A stretch of 64,000 nucleotides of DNA from assembly GCA_024226515.1 (NCBI GenBank), contig JAAELQ010000040.1, positions 31,355-95,354 on the forward strand. Direction: 5' to 3'. This DNA is from a bacterium. GTDB taxonomy: Bacteria; Acidobacteriota; Polarisedimenticolia; Polarisedimenticolales; Polarisedimenticolaceae. The position numbers and the translations under genes are program-made. Shown here piece after piece: positions 8,504 to 15,645 of this stretch. Each line of letters opens with the position of its first letter. Position 1 is the first letter of the stretch. The notes beneath the pieces are model-generated. The model made no database searches. It was not told where the DNA came from and saw only the letters and a list, made by a program, of their open reading frames with translations.

Positions 8504-9034
8504 CTAGCGGAAGGGAGAGTCGGGGACGATGTAGAGGTAGATCGGTCGGCCCTCGACCTTGATCCGTCGCTCTTCGCGCCAGCCCTGGATCTTGTAACGG
8601 TGGGACACGACGCGCGTACCCGGCGCGAGCTGCTCGACCAGCATCGGCGCCAGCCTGCGGTTGACCTGCGGCCAGAGGTACATCATCAGCACGGTCGCCT
8701 CGCTGACGTCCGACTCGAAGAAGTCCTGCTCGATGAACTCGACACGCTCGGCGACGCCGGCCTCGGTCGCGTTCGTGCGCGACAGCTCGACGAGGTCGGC
8801 CTCGATCTCGATCCCGACGCCGCGCGCGCCGGCCCTGGCGGCGGCGATGACGATCCTGCCGTCGCCCGAGCCCAGGTCGAAGACCACGTCCTCGTCGGAG
8901 ACCTGGCCCAGCTCGAGCATCGCCTCGACGACCGAATCGGGAGACTCGAGGAACGGCACGTCCTGTTGCGCGAGGGTCAGCGAGGAGAGGAGAAGAACGG
9001 CCAGTACGGCCGGAATCGTGCGGCGGGGGTTCAT
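8504..9034 (-). CDS. Class I SAM-dependent methyltransferase with signal peptide
   Basis: 176-residue methyltransferase-like protein. The SAM-binding motif I is clear (VVFDLGSGDGRIVIAAA), followed by the acidic end of beta2 (GVGIEIEADL) and a beta4 segment (ATVLMMYLWPQVN). The N-terminus (RTIPAVLAVLLLSSLTLAQQ) looks like a cleavable signal peptide, which is odd because SAM is cytoplasmic; it could instead be an uncleaved membrane anchor with the catalytic domain inside. Distant similarity to the lysine methyltransferases that act on ATP synthase c-subunits or to DOT1-like folds is possible. It heads an apparent two-gene unit with the unknown exported protein. Confidence 0.8.
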   Translation of the reverse strand: MNPRRTIPAVLAVLLLSSLTLAQQDVPFLESPDSVVEAMLELGQVSDEDVVFDLGSGDGRIVIAAARAGARGVGIEIEADLVELSRTNATEAGVAERVEFIEQDFFESDVSEATVLMMYLWPQVNRRLAPMLVEQLAPGTRVVSHRYKIQGWREERRIKVEGRPIYLYIVPDSPFR

Positions 9035-9215
9035 CGTCGGCTCCTGCGCTCCGGGCGGGCTGCGGGACGTTGTCGAACAGGCGCTAATCTACGTGGAATC
9101 GCGCCGGGAGGCGAATCTCCGGGCGGCCGGCACGCCGGGCCGGCCATCGTTGTTAATCCGAAGCGCCGCAGATCGTCTGTCTTGGGGGGCCTGCCGCCCC
9201 GGGAGGTCAGGCGAG

Positions 9216-10112
9216 ATGTCGACCGGAAGAACCGTCCTGAAGATCGGCTGCTTCGGCGCCCTGGGGCTGGTCGCGATCGTCGTGGCAGTCTTCGCAGCGC
9301 TGTACGGACTGGCCGTCGTGCAGGTCCGGGACGACCAGCGGACCTCCACCGAGCTGACACGGGAGCAGCCGGCGGCCCGGCCCGAAGTCGGCGGCGCGCC
9401 GGACGAGCCCGCCCTGCACGTCCTGCTCGACGTCAAGGACGCGGACATCACGCTGGTGGTCGGCGAGCCGGGATCGGAGCTGCGGGTCGACGCGACGTTC
9501 GACGACAGCAAGTACGCGTTGGAACAGGAAGACACGTCGATCGACGGCGCGCCGGCGTGGAGCGTGCGGCTGCGGCGCGACGGGGGCTCGGGCAGTCTGA
9601 TGCGCTCCCTGCAGATGCTGGCCGGGGCGAAGAACGCCGATCTCCGGATCCGGATTCCACCGGATCTTCCCGTGGCGCTGCACGGCAATCTCGACCGCGG
9701 CGAGATCGATATCGATCTGGCCGGCCTCTCCGTCACCGCGGTGGACCTCGAGGTGGCCAACGCCGTGCTGCAGCTCGACACCAGCGAGCCGATCGAACCC
9801 ATCGAGCGCCTGACCCTCGACATGCGCATCACCAACCTGACCCTGCGCAACCTGGGCAACGCCAGCCCGCGCCGGACCAAGGTCGAGACCCGGCTGGGGC
9901 GGGTCGACATGGACCTAGCCGGGGCCTGGCGGCGCGACGCGGATCTACAGTTCGAGATGCGGCTGACCGGGGGCCGCGTCCGCGTGCCGCAGGGGGTCCG
10001 GGTCGAGGGTCTGGAGCTCGACGCGACCCTGCCCGAAGACCGCGAATCGTCGGTCCCGACCCTGCGCTTCCGGGTAGAAAAAGACGTCGGAGATCTGCGC
10101 TTCGAGCGTTGA
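9216..10112 (+). CDS. Membrane-anchored protein with beta-rich periplasmic domain (DUF4097/toastrack-like)
   Basis: 298-residue protein with one N-terminal transmembrane helix (LGLVAIVVAVFAALYGLAVV) and a long periplasmic domain. From about residue 70 it is made of short strands with alternating hydrophobics (DADITLVVG, LEVANAVLQLD, LTLRNLGNAS), like the right-handed beta architecture of DUF4097 and related adhesin-like families. This assignment is by pattern only. ATG 9216 has GGGAGG nearby. It is divergent from the exported methyltransferase and lies just upstream of the hydrogenase operon, from which it is separated by what looks like a fresh promoter. Confidence 0.6.
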   Translation: MSTGRTVLKIGCFGALGLVAIVVAVFAALYGLAVVQVRDDQRTSTELTREQPAARPEVGGAPDEPALHVLLDVKDADITLVVGEPGSELRVDATFDDSKYALEQEDTSIDGAPAWSVRLRRDGGSGSLMRSLQMLAGAKNADLRIRIPPDLPVALHGNLDRGEIDIDLAGLSVTAVDLEVANAVLQLDTSEPIEPIERLTLDMRITNLTLRNLGNASPRRTKVETRLGRVDMDLAGAWRRDADLQFEMRLTGGRVRVPQGVRVEGLELDATLPEDRESSVPTLRFRVEKDVGDLRFER

Positions 10113-10133
10113 TAAAACGGTACCTCCGCGATC

Positions 10134-10162
10134 CTTCAACTTCCGAATTTTTTCACTATAAT
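10134..10162 (+). promoter_or_regulatory. Predicted sigma-70-type promoter of the hydrogenase operon
   Basis: A perfect TATAAT hexamer lies at 10157-10162 within an AT-rich tract (AATTTTTTCACTATAAT) that stands out from the high-GC surroundings. A -35 at the usual 17-bp spacing would be CTTCAA (10134-10139), which is weak. It is 33 bp upstream of the hoxF ATG. The weak -35 suggests activator dependence; the response regulator at the operon's end has no DNA-binding domain, so it cannot be the direct activator. Confidence 0.5.
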
Positions 10163-10195
10163 CTCCTCTTGTGCCTGTTCGTTTCGAGGAACCAG

Positions 10196-12025
10196 ATGCT
10201 CACAAAAAGTGGACCGGTAGTTAGCGAGATCTGCGCCTCCCACGGCGACGATCGTTCCCGTTTGATGGACATCGCCATGGCGATCCAGTCCCGACTGGGC
10301 TGCGTGGATGCCGAGGCTGTGGACGTCATCGCCGAACGAACCGGGGCCCCCCGCGTCGACGTGGACGGCCTCGTCTCGTTCTATGGCTTTCTCTCTTCGG
10401 CTCCCACCGGCAAGGTGGTGATCCGGCTGTGCAACGACGTGATCGACGAGATGCAGGGCGCCGGGGAGGTCGCCACAGCCCTTGAACAAGAGCTGGGGAT
10501 CCGCGCCGGGGAGACGACCTCCGACGGGGAGTTCACGCTGGAGCGCGCGTCGTGCATCGGCATGTGCGACCAGGCGCCCGCCGCGATGGTCAATGACGTT
10601 ATCGTAACCGACCTGAAACCCGAATCGGCCCGAGCGCTGATCCGCACGCTGAAGAAGGCGGATGGAGCGGACGACCTCCGGCCGCTGCTCGTCGAGTCGC
10701 CCGGGGACGGGAACAACGGTCACGAGCTCGTAAATACGATGGTACGCAACAACTTACGCCGCTCAGGCGAGGTGCTGTTCGCCGAGACGAACTCCGGCGT
10801 CGCGCTCGAGAACGCCGTGGCGAAGAGCCCGGAAGACGTGATCGCCGAGGTCAAGGCCGCGCGGCTGCGCGGGCGCGGCGGCGCGGGTTTTCCCACCGGC
10901 ATGAAGTGGGAGTTCACACGAGCCGCAGGCGGTGACCGGCGCTACCTGATCTGCAACGCGGACGAGGGCGAGCCCGGCACGTTCAAGGATCGCGTCCTGC
11001 TGACCGAGCGTCCCGACCTCGTGTTCGAGGGCATGACGGTCGGCGGCTATGCGATCGGAGCCCAGGAAGGAATCGTCTACCTCCGCGGTGAGTACGCCTA
11101 TCTGCGCGCGTTCCTCGAGGATGTCCTGTCCCGTCGCCGCGCGGCGGGGCTGCTGGGCAAGAACGTCGCCGGCAAGCAGGGCTTCGACTTCGACATCCGG
11201 ATCCAGATGGGAGCCGGGGCCTACATCTGCGGAGAGGAAACGTCGCTGATCAACTCCTGCGAGGGACTGCGCGGCGATCCGCGCAACCGGCCGCCCTTCC
11301 CGGCGCAGCAGGGCTATCTGGGCTACCCGACCAGCGTCAACAACGTCGAGACGCTGTGCTGCGCCGCGCGCATTCTCGAGCGCGGCGCGAGCTGGTTCGC
11401 CTCGATCGGATCGGACGGCAGCTCCGGGACGAAGGCGCTCAGCATCTCCGGCGACTGCAAGCGTCCGGGCGTGTACGAGGTGCCGTTCGGGACGCCGCTG
11501 CGCGACATGCTCGAGCTGTGCGGAGCCGGTAACACGGCGGCCGTCCAGGTCGGCGGACCCAGCGGGAAGATGATCGGCGAGGAGGCCTTCGGTCGCACGA
11601 TCTGCTTCGACGACCTGGCCACGGGCGGTGCGCTGATGGTCTTCGACGACACTCGCGACATTCTCGAGATCGTCTCGCGCTTCATGGGCTTCTTCGTCCA
11701 CGAGAGCTGCGGCTACTGCACGCCGTGCCGCGTGGGCAACGTGCTGCTCAAGGAGCGGGTCGACAAGGTCCGCGCCGGCCAAGCGCAAGCCTCCGACATC
11801 GACTACCTCATCGAACTGGGGCAGACGGTGAAGACGGCCAGTCGCTGCGGTCTGGGGCAAACCTCGCCGCATCCGGTGCTCACGACGATCGAGAACTTCC
11901 GTGGTGCCTACGAATCGCGTCTGGTGCAGAGCGTCGACGGCCGGTTGCCGAGCTTCGATCTGCGCGAGGCGGTCAAGGAATCCGAACGTCTGTCCGGCCG
12001 GCGGCTCGACGACTCGAAGGTTTGA
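10196..12025 (+). CDS. hoxF: NAD-reducing [NiFe] hydrogenase, diaphorase subunit HoxF
   Basis: 609-residue fusion of a NuoE-like and a NuoF-like domain, the HoxF architecture; the known HoxF proteins are about 600 residues. It carries FMN and the NAD(H) site of the cytoplasmic HoxFUYH hydrogenase. NuoE-like part: residues 1-180 with Cys79, Cys120 and Cys124 (CIGMC); one of the four usual NuoE cysteines is missing, as in other HoxF proteins. The FMN loop GRGGAGFPTG is at about 226-235 and the nucleotide motif CNADEGEPGTFKDR follows. The [4Fe-4S] site is ESCGYCTPC (Cys505, 508, 511) plus about Cys551. ATG 10196 has GAGGA seven bases upstream. It is the first gene of hoxFUYHW, with hoxU 2 bp downstream. 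Confidence 0.95.
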   Translation: MLTKSGPVVSEICASHGDDRSRLMDIAMAIQSRLGCVDAEAVDVIAERTGAPRVDVDGLVSFYGFLSSAPTGKVVIRLCNDVIDEMQGAGEVATALEQELGIRAGETTSDGEFTLERASCIGMCDQAPAAMVNDVIVTDLKPESARALIRTLKKADGADDLRPLLVESPGDGNNGHELVNTMVRNNLRRSGEVLFAETNSGVALENAVAKSPEDVIAEVKAARLRGRGGAGFPTGMKWEFTRAAGGDRRYLICNADEGEPGTFKDRVLLTERPDLVFEGMTVGGYAIGAQEGIVYLRGEYAYLRAFLEDVLSRRRAAGLLGKNVAGKQGFDFDIRIQMGAGAYICGEETSLINSCEGLRGDPRNRPPFPAQQGYLGYPTSVNNVETLCCAARILERGASWFASIGSDGSSGTKALSISGDCKRPGVYEVPFGTPLRDMLELCGAGNTAAVQVGGPSGKMIGEEAFGRTICFDDLATGGALMVFDDTRDILEIVSRFMGFFVHESCGYCTPCRVGNVLLKERVDKVRAGQAQASDIDYLIELGQTVKTASRCGLGQTSPHPVLTTIENFRGAYESRLVQSVDGRLPSFDLREAVKESERLSGRRLDDSKV

Positions 12026-12027
12026 AC

Positions 12028-12753
12028 ATGAAAGACGGCATCCAACTCATCATCGACGGACAGGAGATCGAGGGCCGCCCCGGCCAGACGGTTCTCGAGG
12101 CGGCAGAGGACGCGGGCGTGTACATTCCGCGGCTGTGCTGGATGAAGGACCTGACGCCGGCGGGAAGCTGCCGGGTCTGTACGGTCCGGGCGAACGGCAG
12201 GCCGCAGGCGGCGTGCACGCAGCCCATCTCGCAGGGCATGGTCGTGGAGAACGACACGGAAGAGCTGCGCACCCTGCGGCGCAACATGATCGACATGCTG
12301 TTCGTCGAGGGCAACCACTTCTGCATGTTCTGCGAGAAGAGCGGGAACTGCGAGCTGCAGGCGCTGGCCTACCGCTTCGGCATCACCGCTCCGAAGTACC
12401 CGTTCGCCTTCCCGGCCCGCGAACTGGACGCCTCGCACCCCGAGATTCTCATCGATCGCAACCGTTGCATTCTGTGCGGCCGCTGCTCTCGGGCCTCCGA
12501 AGAGCTCGACGGCAACAAGATGTTCGGCTTCGTCGGCCGAGGCGCCGAGAAGCAAATCGCCACCGGATCCGGTAACGGCCTGGGCGATACGTGCGTGGGG
12601 GCCGGGGATGCCGCGGTCTCCGCCTGTCCCACCGGATCGTTGCTGATCAAACGGATCGGATTCTCCGTTCCGGTCGGTCAGCGGAAATTCGACAGTCAAC
12701 CGATCGGCGCAGACATCGAGTCCGACGACGACGGCACGTCCGAAAGAGCCTGA
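12028..12753 (+). CDS. hoxU: NAD-reducing [NiFe] hydrogenase, electron-transfer subunit HoxU
   Basis: 241-residue iron-sulfur protein homologous to the N-terminal part of NuoG, which wires HoxF to the hydrogenase module. A plant-type [2Fe-2S] site is formed by Cys37, Cys48, Cys51 and Cys63. The unusual His/Cys3 [4Fe-4S] site is HFCMFCEKSGNC (His97, Cys99, Cys102, Cys108). A further [4Fe-4S] site is CILCGRC (Cys147, 150, 153) with Cys200 in SACPTG. The length matches HoxU. The start is 2 bp after hoxF and hoxY begins 8 bp downstream, so the subunits are translated from one message. Confidence 0.95.
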   Translation: MKDGIQLIIDGQEIEGRPGQTVLEAAEDAGVYIPRLCWMKDLTPAGSCRVCTVRANGRPQAACTQPISQGMVVENDTEELRTLRRNMIDMLFVEGNHFCMFCEKSGNCELQALAYRFGITAPKYPFAFPARELDASHPEILIDRNRCILCGRCSRASEELDGNKMFGFVGRGAEKQIATGSGNGLGDTCVGAGDAAVSACPTGSLLIKRIGFSVPVGQRKFDSQPIGADIESDDDGTSERA

Positions 12754-12761
12754 GGAGCACC

Positions 12762-13307
12762 ATGGGCAAAGCCAAGCTGGCGACGACTTCCCTTTGTGGC
12801 TGCTTCGGTTGCCACATGTCCTTTCTGGACATTGACGAGCGCATCCTGCAGCTGGTCGAGCTCGTCGAATTCGACCGCTCGCCGATCAACGACATCAAGG
12901 AGATCCGGAACCCGGTCGACATCGGGCTGATCGAGGGCGGCTGCGCCAACGAGCAGAACGTGCGCGTCCTGCACGAGTTCCGCGAGCATTGCAAGGTGCT
13001 GGTCTCGGTCGGCGACTGCGCGATCAACGGCGGCGTCCCGGCGATGCGCAACTCGATTCCGCTGAAGGAATGCTACGAAGAGGCGTACCTCAACGGGCCG
13101 ACCGTGGACAACCCGTCCGGCAAGATCCCCGACGACCCGGAGATTCCTCTGCTGCTGAACAAGGTCCAACCGTGCCACGAGATCGTGAAGGTCGACTACT
13201 ACCTCCCCGGCTGCCCGCCTCCCGCCGACGCGATCTGGGAGGCGGTGTCCGCGCTGCTCGAGAATCGCGAACCGAGTCTTCCCTACACGCTGCTGAAATA
13301 CGACTGA
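12762..13307 (+). CDS. hoxY: NAD-reducing [NiFe] hydrogenase, small subunit HoxY
   Basis: 181-residue small subunit carrying only the proximal iron-sulfur cluster, as expected of group 3d hydrogenases. Cluster ligands are likely Cys14 and Cys17 (LCGCFGCHMS), Cys86 (VGDCAINGG) and Cys151 (LPGCPPP); IEGGCANEQN is also conserved. There is no twin-arginine signal, consistent with a cytoplasmic enzyme. The ribosome binding site GAGGAG precedes ATG 12762. HoxY pairs with HoxH, the catalytic subunit encoded 22 bp downstream. Confidence 0.95.
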   Translation: MGKAKLATTSLCGCFGCHMSFLDIDERILQLVELVEFDRSPINDIKEIRNPVDIGLIEGGCANEQNVRVLHEFREHCKVLVSVGDCAINGGVPAMRNSIPLKECYEEAYLNGPTVDNPSGKIPDDPEIPLLLNKVQPCHEIVKVDYYLPGCPPPADAIWEAVSALLENREPSLPYTLLKYD

Positions 13308-13329
13308 ACCACGAGAGAGAGCCCACGGA

Positions 13330-14772
13330 ATGAGCACTGAACAGAAACGAATCGTCATCGAGCCCGTGACCCGCGTCGAGGGGCACGGAAAGGTCTCGAT
13401 CCTGCTCGACGAAAACAACCGCGTGGACCAGGCGCGGCTGCACATCGTCGAGTTCCGCGGGTTCGAGCGCTTCATCCAGGGGAGGCCGTTCTGGGAGTTG
13501 CCGGTGCTGGTACAGCGCCTGTGCGGCATCTGCCCGGTCAGCCACCATCTGTGTGCCGCGAAGGCCGTCGACGGCATCGTCGGTGCCGAGAAGCTGACGC
13601 CGACAGGCGAGAAGATGCGGCGGTTGATGCACTACGGCCAGATGTTCCAGTCGCACGCCCTGCACTTCTTCCACCTCGCGTCTCCCGATCTGTTGTTCGG
13701 CTTCGACGCGCCGGTCGAGAAACGCAACGTCATCGGCGTCATCGGCGCGTTCCCCGAGTTGGCCAAACAGGGCGTGATGATGCGCAAGTACGGCCAGGAA
13801 GTGATCAAGGCCACGGCCGGCAAGAAGGTGCACGGAACCGGCGCCATCCCCGGAGGAATCAACAAGAACCTGACGCTCGCCGAGCGAGATGCGCTGCTGG
13901 CCGACATCGAGCAGATGGTGACGTGGGCCGGCGCGGCCGTCGGCATCGCCAAGCAGTACACGCTGGACAACTTCGAGAAGATCGCCGACTTCGGCTCGTT
14001 CGACTCGAACCACCTGTCGTTGGTCCGCAGCGACGGGGCGATGGATCTGTACGACGGCAACCTGCGCGCCATCGACTCCTCCGGTGAGACGCTCATCGAC
14101 CAGATCGACCCGTTGGAATATACCGACCACATCGCCGAAGAGGTCCGTCCCTGGTCCTACATGAAATTCCCGTACCTGAAGAAGCTCGGCTCGCAGGACG
14201 GCTGGTATCGCGTCGGCCCGCTGCCGCGCGTCAACGCGTGCGACTTCATCGACACGCCGCTGGCCGAGAAGGCCCGGCAGGAGTTCAAGGAAGTGACCGG
14301 CGGTAAGCCGAACAACCTGACGATGGCCTACCACTGGGCGCGGATGATCGAGGCGCTGCACTCGGCCGAGAAGATCCAGGAGCTGCTGCACGACGCGGAC
14401 CTCCAGGGCACCGACCTCGTGACGCCCGCGGGCGAGCGGCGCGAGGAGTACGTGGCGATCATCGAGGCGCCGCGCGGCACGCTGACGCACCACTACCGCG
14501 TCAACGACCGGGATCAGGTCGAGATGGCCAACTTGATCGTCTCGACGACCTGCAACAACGAACCGATGAACCAGGCCGTGCGCAAGATCGCCGACGACCA
14601 TCTCTCGGGCGCGCCGGAGATCACCGAGCCGCTGCTGAACAACATCGAGGTCGGGATCCGGGCCTACGATCCGTGCCTCTCCTGCGCGACGCACGCCATG
14701 GGCCAGATGCCGCTCGAGGTGAGCCTGATCGACCACGAGGGCAACACGCTGGATCGACGGCTGAAGGAATGA
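13330..14772 (+). CDS. hoxH: NAD-reducing [NiFe] hydrogenase, catalytic large subunit HoxH
   Basis: 480-residue large subunit holding the Ni-Fe active site. The N-terminal ligand motif is RLCGICPVSHH (Cys65, Cys68), and the C-terminal one is DPCLSCATH (Cys449, Cys452, His455). The last 25 residues after His455 (starting AMGQMPLEV) are the maturation extension removed after nickel insertion. With HoxFUY this forms a cytoplasmic bidirectional enzyme that couples H2 oxidation to NAD+ reduction. All four metal-binding cysteines are present, so the enzyme should be active. No hyp maturation genes are in this window and must lie elsewhere. Confidence 0.96.
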   Translation: MSTEQKRIVIEPVTRVEGHGKVSILLDENNRVDQARLHIVEFRGFERFIQGRPFWELPVLVQRLCGICPVSHHLCAAKAVDGIVGAEKLTPTGEKMRRLMHYGQMFQSHALHFFHLASPDLLFGFDAPVEKRNVIGVIGAFPELAKQGVMMRKYGQEVIKATAGKKVHGTGAIPGGINKNLTLAERDALLADIEQMVTWAGAAVGIAKQYTLDNFEKIADFGSFDSNHLSLVRSDGAMDLYDGNLRAIDSSGETLIDQIDPLEYTDHIAEEVRPWSYMKFPYLKKLGSQDGWYRVGPLPRVNACDFIDTPLAEKARQEFKEVTGGKPNNLTMAYHWARMIEALHSAEKIQELLHDADLQGTDLVTPAGERREEYVAIIEAPRGTLTHHYRVNDRDQVEMANLIVSTTCNNEPMNQAVRKIADDHLSGAPEITEPLLNNIEVGIRAYDPCLSCATHAMGQMPLEVSLIDHEGNTLDRRLKE

Positions 14773-14774
14773 CG

Positions 14775-15263
14775 ATGCAGCCACGCACGTTGATTCTGGG
14801 GTGGGGCAACCCGGGTCGCCTCGACGACGGCCTGGGGCCCGCATTCACCAGGCAGCTGGCCGAGCGCTGCCCGGACGGCGCGACGATCGACTCCGGCTAC
14901 CAGTTGACGATGGAAGACGCCGCGGAGGTGGCGCGCTACGACCGCGTGCTGTTCGTCGATGCCGACCGGACCGGCCCCGCTCCGTTCCGGATGCAACCGG
15001 TCGAACCCAGTCGCAACGGATCGAGCTTCAGCACGCACAGCATCTCGCCCGGGGCGGTGCTCGCGCTCAGTCGCGACCTGTTCGACGCCGAGCCGCAGGC
15101 CTGGGTGCTGGGCATCCGCGGATACGCCTTCGACGAGTTCGGTGAGCAGCTCACCGATCGCGCCCAGGCGAACCTCGAGGAGGCCGTTCGCTTCGTCGAA
15201 TCGGCGATCGAGGCGGGAACTTTCGAAGAGCGCGTGCCGTTGCACGCGTCCCGTGAGGGTTGA
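14775..15263 (+). CDS. hoxW: Hydrogenase maturation endopeptidase HoxW
   Basis: 162-residue protease of the HyaD/HybD/HoxW family, expected to clip the C-terminal extension of HoxH once nickel is in place. The signature GWGNPGRLDDGLGPAF near the N-terminus includes the nickel-sensing Asp, and the central VLFVDADRTG supplies the second acidic ligand. Two in-frame starts exist: ATG 14769 overlaps the hoxH stop (ATGA) and ATG 14775 sits six bases after AAGGA; the latter is preferred on ribosome-binding spacing. The position directly behind hoxH supports the substrate assignment. Confidence 0.93.
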   Translation: MQPRTLILGWGNPGRLDDGLGPAFTRQLAERCPDGATIDSGYQLTMEDAAEVARYDRVLFVDADRTGPAPFRMQPVEPSRNGSSFSTHSISPGAVLALSRDLFDAEPQAWVLGIRGYAFDEFGEQLTDRAQANLEEAVRFVESAIEAGTFEERVPLHASREG

Positions 15264-15266
15264 GCC

Positions 15267-15641
15267 ATGCCGGACAAACAGCCGCTGATTCTCTGCATCG
15301 ACGACGATCCCGACATCCTGTCGTTTCTGCAGATCGTGCTCGAGGCCGCGGACTACCGCTACGTCGGGGCCGGCACCGCGGAGGCGGGGCTGCGCGCCTA
15401 CGCGGAGGAGGCCCCCGACCTGATCATCGTCGACCTGATGATGGAAGAGATCGACTCGGGCAAAAACTTCGCCGGTGAGATGCGCAAGCAGGGCAACACC
15501 GCGCCGGTGTTCATGCTCAGCTCGGTCGGCGACAATCTCAGCGGCGTCCTGGACTACACGGAGCTGGGGCTCGCGGGCGTGTTCCAGAAGCCGCTGGACA
15601 AGCGGCACCTGCTGGCCGTGATGAAGGCCAAGCTGGGCTAA
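15267..15641 (+). CDS. Single-domain response regulator (receiver only)
   Basis: 124-residue CheY-like receiver with no output domain. The acidic pair is IDDDPD, the phosphoacceptor about Asp56 in IIVDLMMEE, the Ser/Thr switch lies in FMLSS and the Lys is about Lys108 in FQKPLDK. It starts 3 bp after the hoxW stop, so it is almost certainly part of the hydrogenase transcript. The membrane histidine kinase encoded convergently 4 bp downstream is the obvious candidate partner. A receiver without DNA-binding domain would act by protein-protein contact or as a phosphate sink; what it controls is unknown. Confidence 0.9.
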   Translation: MPDKQPLILCIDDDPDILSFLQIVLEAADYRYVGAGTAEAGLRAYAEEAPDLIIVDLMMEEIDSGKNFAGEMRKQGNTAPVFMLSSVGDNLSGVLDYTELGLAGVFQKPLDKRHLLAVMKAKLG

Positions 15642-15645
15642 GAGC

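Noticed and set aside
8600..10195. The hoxF frame stays open for 1.6 kb upstream of its start, suggesting a giant fusion protein.
   Set aside because: The upstream part is Arg/Gly/Ala-rich and overlaps the gene at 9216 and the antisense methyltransferase; hoxF similarity begins at ATG 10196 with a ribosome binding site.
13090..14844. A long minus-strand frame across hoxH.
   Set aside because: It is a by-product of GC-rich codon use; the plus strand encodes HoxH with all ligands.
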